A stretch of DNA of 64,000 bases from positions 1,379,428 through 1,443,427 of the forward strand of contig NC_042521.1 of NCBI RefSeq assembly GCF_900963305.1, written 5' to 3'. Positions within the stretch are counted from its first letter, which is position 1. Each line of letters begins with the position of its first letter. Position numbers and translations under genes: made by a program. The DNA comes from Echeneis naucrates (Eukaryota; Chordata; Actinopteri; Carangiformes; Echeneidae). The notes below the pieces were generated by a model that had not been told where the DNA came from, searched no databases, and saw only the letters and a program-made list of their open reading frames with translations. Of the stretch, positions 1 to 8,563 are shown one piece after another.

Positions 1-82
1 AACCTCCCTCAGTCAGACTGAACAGAAACTGAACTGACTGCTGCAGCTGGAAGATACTGCAGAGACTGATACAGTTCACTGA

Positions 83-116
<34 letters not shown>
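1..116 (+). other. 3' flank of a VB segment cut by the window edge
   Basis: The first bases (aacc) match the last four bases of the VB nonamer ACAAAAACC. They run straight into the flank seen after most VB segments: ctccctcagtcag, an E-box-like CAGCTG, then a (CA)n tract at about 85-116. Another VB segment therefore ends just to the left of base 1. Only its flank is visible, so nothing can be said about its coding part. Confidence 0.85.
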
Positions 117-118
<2 letters not shown>

Positions 119-149
119 TTCATATTATTTCCCTCCTTCCATCTCTTTG

Positions 150-262
150 GAAATTCATCTCCATCAGGCCTCATTAATCCAACTCATCATAAAATCAGCC
201 TGTTTGCTGATGACTCCCTGTTATATATCACAGAATCCTCGTCTCCTCTTCATCAATAGATT
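150..262 (+). repeat. LINE reverse-transcriptase fossil in the VA upstream flank
   Basis: In the frame around 187-255 the DNA reads HKISLFADDSLLYIT. This is the catalytic ADD block of an L1/Tx1-type reverse transcriptase (usual form HKISLFADDxLLYL). The same stretch lies before every VA segment (about 6.65, 14.15, 22.9, 37.95 and 50.26 kb) and twice without a VA (19.2 and 46.5 kb). It was therefore present before VA duplicated. It is short and inactive. The family call rests on the motif alone. Confidence 0.6.
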
Positions 263-422
263 CATCAGATCAGAGGTTAAAGCTGGATTTCTGCTTTCTT
301 CCTCCTGTCCTGTTTGTTAAAATCCACATTTTGATGAAGAGGTCCACTGTGATTGGACATCAGGAGTCCTGATGGAAACATCATGATGTGTTGAGGACAG
401 CTACACTTCACTGACTCTGTGT

Positions 423-430
423 GTTTGCAT
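423..430 (+). promoter_or_regulatory. octamer-like element of the VA1 promoter
   Basis: GTTTGCAT lies about 100 bp before the VA1 start codon and matches the immunoglobulin octamer ATTTGCAT at 7 of 8 positions. Oct factors bind this element in V promoters. The same site precedes every VA segment. No clear TATA box follows; TTAAGAG at about 459 is the nearest candidate. Confidence 0.65.
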
Positions 431-523
431 ATGTGTCCTGCCTCTCTGCTGCAGCCGTTAAGAGACCAGTGTTGATCAGTGTCTGTCCAGGCCTTTCAGA
501 GACACCCACACGCCGGCAGCACC

Positions 524-1078
524 ATGATGATGTCACTGACTCTACTGCTGGCCACCCTGGGGCTCCTTGTTCAGGGTGAGACTCTCTTCTGAAAACTGGG
601 CTTCAGGATGCAACCGGGTTCACCTCAGTGATGTTCTGCTGACTGAAACGAGCAGCGTTGACCTTCTTCCATCTGTTCTCCGTGTTAAAGAAATCATCCT
701 CTTCTGTTTGGATGTCCATCATCTTTGTCCAAGCTGGATTTGTCTCAATGACCTTCTCCTCTTTTTCATGTTTTCCAGGTTCATCAGGAGAAATCACCCT
801 GACTCAGTCTCCTGGAGCTAAGTCTGTTAGTCCAGGTCAGACCGTCTCTATCAGCTGTAAAGCCAGTTCAAGTGTCAGTAACGACATTCACTGGTACCTT
901 CAGAAACCTGGAGAAACCCCCAAACTCCTGATTTATTCTGCTACAACCCGTCAGTCTGGAGTTCCAGAGCGTTTTCGTGGCAGTTATTCAAACACAGACT
1001 TCACTCTGACCATCAGTGGAGTTCAGACTGAAGATGCAGGAGTTTATTACTGTCAGCAGGATTACAGCTTCCCGTTCA
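524..1078 (+). CDS. Immunoglobulin light chain V segment VA1 (kappa-like)
   Basis: Founding description of family VA. Leader exon 524-575 ([17 protein letters not shown] plus one base, donor GTGAG). Intron 576-778 ends in TTTTCCAG. V exon 779-1078 starts [13 protein letters not shown]. Framework 1 Cys is in SISCKAS, Trp in HWYLQKPGE, framework 3 Cys in GVYYC. CDR1 is [11 protein letters not shown]2 SATTRQS, CDR3 start QQDYSFPF, a typical kappa length. RSS at 1079-1106: heptamer CACAGTG, 12-bp spacer, nonamer ACAAAAACC. This copy has Arg in framework 3 (RFRGSYS) where the other VA copies have Ser. The in-frame TGA overlaps the heptamer and is removed on joining. The V looks functional. It encodes the variable domain of a secreted or surface light chain after joining to a J on the opposite strand. 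Confidence 0.95.
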
Positions 1079-1106
1079 CACAGTGATACAACGTCGTACA
1101 AAAACC

Positions 1107-1355
1107 TTCGTCAGCTGAAGAGGAACTGATCTGAACCAACAGCTGCTCTGAAACTAAACTGAAGAAAGTTTTGAAAAAAAAATATTCCAAATGTGACACT
1201 CAAATGTGAACCAATCACATAATTTAAAGTCAGTACTTGAAAGTGTTTCTTAAAGACATTTTTAATGTCAGACAGGTGAAGTCGTTTTTAATGAGGACAA
1301 GCATGAAAAACTGAAGAGCTAAGGCAGTGAGATATCTCTAAATGTCGAACTCCAC
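1107..1355. other. VA1 downstream flank, no gene
   Basis: The first part (gtcagctgaagaggaactg) is shared by all VA 3' flanks. From about 1270 it matches the flank that lies upstream of VB2, VB4, VB13 and VB14 (tttttaatgaggacaa). No coding signal is seen. Confidence 0.6.
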
Positions 1356-2032
1356 TGTAATGGGTGAGGTTTGGACCCAACAGCAGCACCAACAAGACCA
1401 GCTAGATTGGTAATGACTTTTATTGTCAGCAGAAGCAGGTAAATAAGCACAGTTCAGTTCAAAGGGGAAATGGCATTCCTTAAGGGGCTTGGGGGGAAAT
1501 CCGAGGGCCCAGAATGAGGCTGTTGATGAGCCAGCAGTACTCAGCAGAGGGCAGGTCAGAACCAGGCAGGGGGCCCAAGAACCAGCAGGTAAGTTGACAC
1601 AGGAAACACTCACGAGGAAACTGTCCCAGCGATGATCAATGGAGACACCTGGAGAAATCACATGCTGCAGCACTGGAGGTGGAAGACTCAGAGCAGCCCT
1701 GTGAGCAGGCAGACAAAAGCCAGGAAGGGGCAAGGCAGATTCTTGGTCACAAACAGAAGGGCTGAAGTATTTACCAGGGCAGAGACAAGGCGGGTAGGTC
1801 GGGAGCAGGCAGGGTCGGAACCGGGTCTTGCATGGGAACAAAGAACAATCTGGCAGTGAGTCTGGAGGAGAGTGGAGCTTTTAACCTGGCTTGGTTGCTG
1901 AGGAGCTGCAGCTGAGTGAACAGGTGAATGGAGTGACTGACGAGGTTGGTGTGACTGGCAGATTGGGTGAGCAGGAGAGTGGTGAGTGGAAAACTACTGG
2001 AGGCAGGTATGTATGGAGGACAAACCATGACA
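1356..2032 (-). mobile_element. Possible solo LTR fossil
   Basis: This is a block of about 677 bp that begins TG and ends CA and is unlike the V flanks around it. The left neighbour is TCCAC and the right neighbour TCCTC, which could be a decayed 5-bp target duplication. It contains a terminator-side TTTATT (poly(A) signal on the - strand). No internal retroviral genes are seen. It is joined on the right to a LINE fragment. The LTR call is tentative; the family is unknown but a Ty3/Gypsy type would fit. Confidence 0.4.
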
Positions 2033-2340
2033 TCCTCTGCATTTCCATGCGCCCCTTTCTATCTCCCCAGAGAGTTTGGTGATATCATTGTCTGTTCAGC
2101 ATATATTCCCCCCAGTGGTAAAGCTGGCAAGGCCGCCAATATTATATCTGACTGTGTCTACTCCCCACTTCAGCGCTCCCTTTTTTGTTTTAGGTGACAT
2201 GAACCACTGCAAGGTAGAGCCAGCCTTACCAGGGTTCCAGCAATATGTTAAACACACAACAAGGAACACATAGGTACTGGACAAATGCTTTGTTAATGAA
2301 GGGGGGTACTACAGGTCTAAAGTTCTCCCTCCAAAAATTC
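2033..2340 (+). mobile_element. Rex1-like LINE, endonuclease fragment
   Basis: Broken frames read RPFYLPREFGDII, then FVLGDMNHCK, then VNEGGYYRSKVLPP. These are the C-terminal half of the AP-endonuclease domain (GDxNHC motif) and the start of the linker to reverse transcriptase in Rex1/CR1-like LINEs. The last 30 bases (tactacaggtctaaag...) match the first bases of the LINE at 19.4 and 46.8 kb, so this piece is the missing upstream neighbour of those copies. It is 5' and 3' truncated and non-functional. Confidence 0.65.
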
Positions 2341-2985
2341 ACACTTATAGATCTGTTGTGATGATTATTAATTCTGCCACAATGATTTCAATGAAACTTT
2401 AAAAAGGTGGCTGAAATTTGATTCATAACTTATTTCTCTTTATCTGTTATTTTATCAAAACAAATAATGAAAATCAAAGCTTCATCTCCACTTTAAGGAC
2501 GGTGTGGTATCACTGTGTGCAGATGATACAACACTATTCATGAAAATGTATTTAGGTCTGAACTTCAACTAAATGTTTGAAATCATGAAATAAAACAGCT
2601 TCTCTTCATCCTTCCATTCCCATCTTGTTTCTGCCTGCTCTCAGAGACTTCTGCTAAACACAGTCAGGCCAGACGTTAGTGGTTCAGTTTCAACATATGA
2701 TATTATCCATTAGTTTTGTTTTCTAATCAATAAAACTGTTCAGAAGAAAATCTGACTCTGACATGAATTACAATCCTGCAGCTCCGAAAATACTGAAGAA
2801 GGAATCTGATGGTGTCCAAGAAAAGACAAAAACCCAGAGATAAATATGTTGTAAGGAGAAAACTATCTTTGTTGTAAAGCAACAACACAAGTCACATGAC
2901 AACAATGAAATTAGTAAATAAATTAAACCAACTTCTTCAAATGATTGAAAAAGAGAAGAACTGGTCAAAAAGCAAAGCTAAAATA
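2341..2985. other. Spacer, no gene recognised
   Basis: AT-rich spacer. A short frame near 2507-2553 reads VSLCADDTTLFM, again like a reverse-transcriptase active site, but too short for a firm call. From about 2980 it merges into the VB upstream flank found also before VB3 and VB10. Confidence 0.4.
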
Positions 2986-3090
2986 TTCAACACTCTTTAT
3001 TCAAGCCGTCATAACAGTGTGTCAGTCAGTAACACTGTCAGTAACACAGGAGTCCCTGTTGGAGTCAGTCAGCTCATTTCCATAGAGACA

Positions 3091-3137
3091 CTTTGCATCA
3101 GCAGCACCATGCTCCAGTGCTCTGGGAGACTTTATAG
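3091..3137 (+). promoter_or_regulatory. VB1 promoter: octamer-like site and TATA box
   Basis: CTTTGCAT at 3091-3098 (7 of 8 match to ATTTGCAT) lies 105 bp before the start codon, and TTTATAG at 3131-3137 lies 65 bp before it. A start of transcription near 3160 would give a 5' leader of about 35 bases. The pair has the classic light chain V promoter layout and is kept without change before all 15 VB segments. Confidence 0.75.
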
Positions 3138-3195
3138 TCCTGACAGTTGAAGACTGGAGGACTGACAGCTTTTCCTTCATCACAACACAACACAC

Positions 3196-3672
3196 ATGAA
3201 AAACATGACTCTGATCTCCGTCCTCATCTGGACTCTCCTCTGCTGCTGCTTCACAGGTAAAGTCCAGAGAATCAAACTCCTCTATGAACATCCGTCCCTC
3301 TGAAATGAAGCCCACAAAACCAGGTTTCTGTCTCTGTGTCCTCAGAGTCCAGAGGACAGGTCACAGTGACTCAGTCGCCTGGAGCACTGAGCTCTGCTGT
3401 GGGAGGCTCCGCCAGGATCACCTGTAGGACCAGTCAGAATGTTCATGTTTGGAGCAACAACCATTACTTAGCCTGGTACCAACAGAGAGATGGAGAAAAA
3501 CCTAAACTCCTTATTTACGCTGCTTCCACTCGAGAATCAGGGATTCCAGAACGTTTTACAGGAAGTGGATCAAACTCTGACTTCACTCTGACCATCAGTG
3601 GAGTCCAGACTGAAGATGCAGCAGTTTATTACTGTCAGAGTGCACACATCATCAACAGTCAGGGTGTGTTCA
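3196..3672 (+). CDS. Immunoglobulin light chain V segment VB1 (kappa-like)
   Basis: Founding description of family VB. Leader exon 3196-3256 ([15 protein letters not shown]..., hydrophobic, with CCCFT at its end, donor GTAAAG). Intron 3257-3345 ends in TCCTCAG. V exon 3346-3672 starts [13 protein letters not shown]. Cys is in ARITCRTS, Trp in [10 protein letters not shown], second Cys in AVYYC. CDR1 is [15 protein letters not shown]2 AASTRES, CDR3 start [15 protein letters not shown] 3673-3700: CACAGTG, 12-bp spacer, ACAAAAACC. Twelve germline residues follow the last Cys, against eight or nine in VA, so joined CDR3 loops should be long. Met 4 of the leader could also serve as a start; the first ATG is chosen because it gives a positively charged N end before the hydrophobic core. 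A (CA)n tract lies at about 3778-3820. Confidence 0.95.
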
Positions 3673-3839
3673 CACAGTGAAAAAGCGTCGTACAAAAACC
3701 TCCCTCAGTCAGACTGAACAGAAACTGAACTGACTGCTGCAGCTGGAAGATACTGCAGAGACTGATACAGTTCACTGAGGACACACACACACACACACAC
3801 AGACACACACACACACACACTGACTGATCAGTGTTGAAC

Positions 3840-4190
3840 TATTAAATCCTAAAATATAAATGAATATGTTTTGTCAGATGTGGAAGTTTCCACTCTGAAT
3901 GAAATCAGCAGTTTCTTGTGATAGCTGCTGATGTTCACACACTCAGACACCTTTTAGTATCAATCACAGTAAAATCTGCCCGTATGCTGACGACATCATA
4001 TGATACATCACAGAAATGTTCAACTCACAGTGAGTGAGTCCATCATCCAATCAGACATGGAAAAGTTTGTTTGTCATTTATTCAACGGTTCATTAACAAG
4101 GTCACTTCACATTCACAAGCACAGAGGTCGATGAACCAAATTCTATTAAAGAGGCAGACTTTTTTAAATATCTTTTTTTTTATTATTCTA
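3840..4190. other. VB1 downstream spacer with LINE fossil
   Basis: No gene. Near 3968-4012 one frame reads KICPYADDII and then, after a stop, YIT, which again resembles an L1-type reverse-transcriptase active site. The segment after 4070 (ttattcaacggttcattaacaagg) is also found at 55.5 kb and, diverged, after the LINEs at 21.6 and 48.9 kb. Confidence 0.45.
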
Positions 4191-5041
4191 TCCTGTTTCC
4201 TTGCTTCTCCTTTTGACATCAATATTTTAAGCAGTGAAAACATAAATTCACGACTCTCCCCACTAACAGAACGGCCTCACATTGCTCCATGGGCAGTGAC
4301 CAGTTCTGTAAAATATCATCATGGAATGTCCGAGGCCTGGCAGATTGGTCAAATCAAAATAAGTTATGACTAGGCTTAAACAGCTGGTACCTAACATTGT
4401 GTTTCTTCAGGAGACGCATTTGACTTCAGGTGAGGTTATCAGGTTCAGAAGAAGATGGCAGGGACAGATATTTACTGCTAATTACTCATCCCATGTTAGG
4501 GGTGTGGTCATACTAAGTCCATCCCCTTTCAAAAAAATACCACCACTTTGGACCCCGGGGGAAGAGTTATCATTCTACAAGGTCATTTATTTGGCCAACA
4601 ACTTAATTTAGTTCATGTCTACAGCTAGAATACAGACGATCCACAATTTTATAACGACATGTTTCAAACACTTTCATCATTAAGAGGGAAATAATTATGG
4701 TGGGGACTGTAACTGCACATTGAACCTCAATATTGATCAGAATGTTAATCAATACTCTTCCCACAATCAATCTAGGAAAGTAATCCTATACTTTTTGGAT
4801 GAGTTGGGCCTGTGTGATGTCTGGAGGGAGTTGAACCCAGATAAGAGAGAAGTCTCCTGCTATTCAACAACACATTAAGCATATTCACGACTACTTTTTT
4901 GATTTCTAGGACTTCACTTTTTTATGTTGAGAAATGTTATTACAATAGCATAATAATTTCTGAAAGTGCCACAGTGTCTATAGAATATAATCCTTCCAAA
5001 GAATTCCACGGACCTCCCCGATGGAGATTTGATACCAAGGA
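4191..5041 (+). mobile_element. Tx1/L1-like LINE fragment (copy 1)
   Basis: After a T-rich run, a broken frame gives SWNVRGLADW and then TRLKQLVPNIVFLQETHLTS. This is the N-terminal half of the L1/Tx1 endonuclease (WNVRG and QETH motifs). Further pieces down to 5041 include WWGDCNC and LDELGLCDVWRELNPDK, the C-terminal endonuclease part. The second copy at 55.6-56.8 kb continues further. Here the element stops at 5041 and is joined to another LINE on the opposite strand. It has several stops and is inactive. Confidence 0.75.
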
Positions 5042-5396
5042 CAGAAAGAGGGGGGGGTTGTGCTAGCCATTTGCAACAGTGTGGGTGTGTGGGGGGCAGG
5101 GGGTGTCTGAGAGGTGTCAGGAGGTGAGCTGAACCTGTTAAAAAACTGGTTAAACTGGTTTGAGTCCATGCTGCACTCTCTCCTGCTCCTCTCTGTCTCC
5201 AGACCTGAAAGCCCTTTGCTTCTCGTTCAGCAGTGCCTTCAGGTCGCTGGTGATCCACGGCTTGTTGTTGGAGAAGCAGCATATGGTTCGGGCTGGCATG
5301 GTGGTGTCCTCACAGAATCTGATGTACTCAGTGATGCAGTCAGTCATGTTTACAGAAAAGTTGTGATTGATCAGAAAAACACGCAAAAAGAGCAAA
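5042..5396 (-). mobile_element. Rex1-like LINE fragment, linker before reverse transcriptase
   Basis: The - strand encodes NMTDCITEYIRFCEDT, then FSNNKPWITSDLKALLNEKQ and AFRSGDREE. This is the well-known linker between endonuclease and reverse transcriptase in Rex1/CR1-like fish LINEs. Only this part is present; it cuts into the Tx1-like LINE on the left. The downstream stretch to 5508 is not recognised. Confidence 0.7.
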
Positions 5397-5508
5397 CCAA
5401 CAAATTAACGAAAGTTTACACGAAAAACGACGAGAGCTGCGGCTACAGGCTGCCACTAGAACGGCAGCATCTTTTCATCAAATGTAGATCAAATGGGTTT
5501 ATCAGAGA

Positions 5509-5575
5509 ACCTTACGGTTCACACAGTCATACAAATATACAAAAACCTGCGTCAGCTGAAGAGGAACTGACAGTT
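5509..5575 (+). pseudogene. V segment relic: last codons and decayed RSS (VA type)
   Basis: The stretch cggttcacacag... aligns with the 3' end of VA segments (ccgttcaCACAGTG). Only the last bases of the V remain. The heptamer is CACAGTC (5522-5528) and the nonamer ACAAAAACC is intact (5539-5547), but the spacer is 10 bp instead of 12. The following bases (gtcagctgaagaggaactga) are VA 3' flank. A changed last heptamer base and short spacer should make it a poor RAG substrate. A twin lies at 57.77 kb. Confidence 0.7.
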
Positions 5576-5980
5576 CAACTGGACAGTTGAAGTCAGTTTT
5601 AATGAGGATAAACATGAAAAACTGACCGAAGGCAGTGAGAAATTCAGCAGAAATATGTTTTAATTCATCATGATGTTTCTTCATCAGAGAACGATACATG
5701 AAAGAACAGAGACAAAATGAAGAACTTCAGATATTTGACCAACATTTATTACAATGATACATTAAATTAGACCTAAAACAGAAACAGGTTTTCTTTTCTA
5801 TCTGAGTAGAAACTGGAAAGATGTCATAACACAGGAGTCCCTGTTGGAGTCAGTCAGCTCATTTCCATAGAGACACTTTGCATCAGCAGCACCATGCTCC
5901 AGTGCTCTGGGAGACTTTATAGTCCTGACAGTTGAAGACTGGAGGACTGACAGCTTTTCCTTCATCACAACACAACACAC

Positions 5981-6460
5981 ATGAAAAACATGACTCTGAT
6001 CTCCGTCCTCATCTGGACTCTCCTCTGCTGCTGCTTCACAGGTAAAGTCCAGAGAATCAAACTCCTCTATGAACATCCGTCCCTCTGAAATGAAGCCCAC
6101 AAAACCAGGTTTCTGTCTCTGTGTCCTCAGAGTCCAGAGGACAGGTCACAGTGACTCAGTCGCCTGGAGCACTGAGCTCTGCTGTGGGAGGCTCCGCCAG
6201 GATCACCTGTAGGACCAGTCAGGATGTTTTTGTTTACAACAACAAGTACCAACTTTTATCCTGGTACCAACAGAGAGATGGAGAAAAACCTAAACTCCTT
6301 ATTTACTATGCTTCCACTCGAGTATCAGGGATTCCAGAACGTTTTACAGGAAGTGGATCAAACTCTGACTTCACTCTGACCATCAGTGGAGTCCAGACTG
6401 AAGATGCAGCAGTTTATTACTGTCAGAGTTTTCACTACATCAACAGTCAGGATGTGTTCA
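5981..6460 (+). CDS. Immunoglobulin light chain V segment VB2
   Basis: Leader 5981-6041, V exon 6131-6460, RSS 6461-6488 (12-bp spacer). CDR1 [16 protein letters not shown]2 YASTRVS, CDR3 start [12 protein letters not shown]. The CDR1 is one codon longer than in VB1. It has the QSPG form of framework 1. It differs from VB3 only at the first CDR2 residue (Tyr against Asp) and one CDR3 residue (Asp against Asn). Octamer-like CTTTGCAT at 5876-5883 and TATA follow the family pattern. The frame is intact and it looks functional. VA2 begins about 550 bp downstream, after a (CA)n tract at about 6569-6600. Confidence 0.95.
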
Positions 6461-6566
6461 CACAGTGAAAAAGCGTCGTACAAAAACCTCCCTCAGTCAG
6501 ACTGAACAGAAACTGAACTGACTGCTGCAGCTGGAAGATACTGCAGAGACTGATACAGTTCACTGA

Positions 6567-6602
<36 letters not shown>

Positions 6603-7007
6603 TTCATATTATTTCCCTCCTTCCATCTCTTTGGAAATTCATCTCCATCAGGCCTCATTAATCCAACTGATCATAAAATCAGCCTGTTTGCTGATGACTC
6701 CCTGTTATATATCACAGAATCCTCGTCTCCTCTTCATCAACAGATTCATCAGATCAGAGGTTAAAGCTGGATTTCTGCTTTCTTCCTCCTGTCCTGTTTA
6801 TTAAAATCCACATTTTGATGAAGAGGTCCACTGTGATTGGACATCAGGAGTCCTGATGGAAACATCATGATGTGTTGAGGACAGCTACACTTCACTGACT
6901 CTGTGTGTTTGCATATGTGTCCTGCCTCTCTGCTGCAGCCGTTAAGAGACCAGTGTTGATCAGTGTCTGTCCAGGCCTTTCAGAGACACCCACACGCCGG
7001 CAGCACC

Positions 7008-7552
7008 ATGATGATGTCACTGACTCTACTGCTGGCCACCCTGGGGCTCCTTGTTCAGGGTGAGACTCTCTTCTGAAAACTGGGCTTCAGGATGCAACCG
7101 GGTTCACCTCAGTGATGTTCTGCTGACTGAAACGAGCAGCGTGGACCTTCTTCCATCTGTTCTCCGTGTTAAAGAAATCATCCTCTTCTGTTTGGATGTC
7201 CAAGCTGGATTTGTCTCAATGACCTTCTCCTCTTTTTCATGTTTTCCAGGTTCATCAGGAGAAATCACCCTGACTCAGTCTCCTGGAGCTAAGTCTGTTA
7301 GTCCAGGTCAGACCGTCTCTATCAGCTGTAAAGCCAGTTCAAGTATCGGTAGCTACCTTCACTGGTACCTTCAGAAACCTGGAGAAACCCCCAAACTTCT
7401 GATTTATTATGCTACAACCCGTCAGTCTGGAGTTCCAGAGCGTTTTAGTGGCAGTTATTCAAACACAGACTTCACTCTGACCATCAGTGGAGTTCAGACT
7501 GAAGATGCAGGAGTTTATTACTGTGGACAAAGTGGCCACAGCTTCCCGTTCA
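7008..7552 (+). CDS. Immunoglobulin light chain V segment VA2
   Basis: Leader 7008-7059, V exon 7250-7552, RSS 7553-7580. CDR1 [11 protein letters not shown]2 YATTRQS, CDR3 start GQSGHSFPF, one residue longer than other VA copies. The intron is 13 bp shorter than in VA1 (a stretch around ccatcatctttgt is missing), a form shared with VA4. It differs from VA5 in the CDR2 first residue (Tyr against Trp, two adjacent bases) with the same CDR1 and CDR3. Frame intact. Confidence 0.95.
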
Positions 7553-7634
7553 CACAGTGATACAACGTCGTACAAAAACCTCCGTCAGCTAAAGAGGAAC
7601 TGATCTGAACCAACAGCTGCTCTGAAACACAAAC

Positions 7635-8298
7635 AGTCCGCCAGAGAATACCTTTTACAATTTTATATTCTGTGGTGCCTTTTTTTGGATTAATTTAATT
7701 TGCTATACATCAATACAATCCTTAGATTCCAATTTTTAATAAAGTTTATTGACCTTTGTCCATATTAACTAAATAAGTTGTTACAAAATGCAATAAACCA
7801 CAAAAAAAATCTTTTTTTTAAACACATATTATTACAAATATAAAAATGACATCTGTATTCCTAAAAATTGTAAAAGTACAAAAGTTGCACAAAATCCTTT
7901 CAAACCACAGCAAATTAATTTTGTGTGTTCATTGCTTAATTTGTGAGGTAAACTAATTTTATAAACTGTACAAAACACAAAAATAAAATGAACATTCTGA
8001 ACAATATACAAGAAGATGACATGTTCATTAAAATAAACTGTTCATAAGAATGCAATCCAGTGTTGATGTGTGGTTGGTACTTCTGAGCATAAATGTCTTC
8101 AAATAAGACAATTTTCATCCATGAAAAGTACAATTAATAAAAATAAATGAAAATCGTTTTATTGAGTTCAACATCATCAACACTGCACACATTGTGTTAG
8201 AAGTTTTCAGCATGACAGTAATATATGAATTCTTCATATTTTCCATGAAATTCTTTCTGTTGTATATTAGTAGTATATTATTTTTCAATACATTCCAC
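7635..8298 (-). mobile_element. Tx1/L1-like LINE, 3' untranslated part
   Basis: An AT-rich block that begins tccgccagagaatacc. It matches the 3' part of the LINE at 15.27-16.10 kb, whose - strand carries the C-terminal Cys-rich domain. Here the coding part is lost and an L2 LINE in the same direction begins at about 8299. A near-identical copy lies at 38946-39609. Confidence 0.6.
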
Positions 8299-8528
8299 AT
8301 CAAATCAAATCAAATCAGATTTATTTGTATAGCACCAAATCATAACAAAGTTATATCAAGGCACTTTACATATAGAGCAGGTCTAGACCAAACTCTTTAT
8401 AAATTTATTTAAAGAGACCCAACAGATCCCCCGATGAGCAGGAAAAACTTCCTTTAAGAGGCAGAAACCTCGAGCAGAACCAGGCTGGGGGGGCGGCCAT
8501 CTGCCTCGACTGGTTGGGTTGAGAGTGG

Positions 8529-8563
<35 letters not shown>

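Noticed and set aside
603-797. Antisense frame [15 protein letters not shown] over the VA intron.
   Set aside because: It covers the intron and start of the V exon on the wrong strand; no promoter or splice evidence.
1338-1841. 167-codon - strand frame and overlapping + strand frames.
   Set aside because: They lie inside the possible LTR fossil, lack domain features and oppose each other.
3022-3315. Long antisense frame ([16 protein letters not shown]...) opposite every VB leader and intron, in 15 near-identical copies.
   Set aside because: It lies opposite the leader exon, the intron and the promoter. Its conservation follows from that of the VB 5' part, and it runs into different flanks in each copy.
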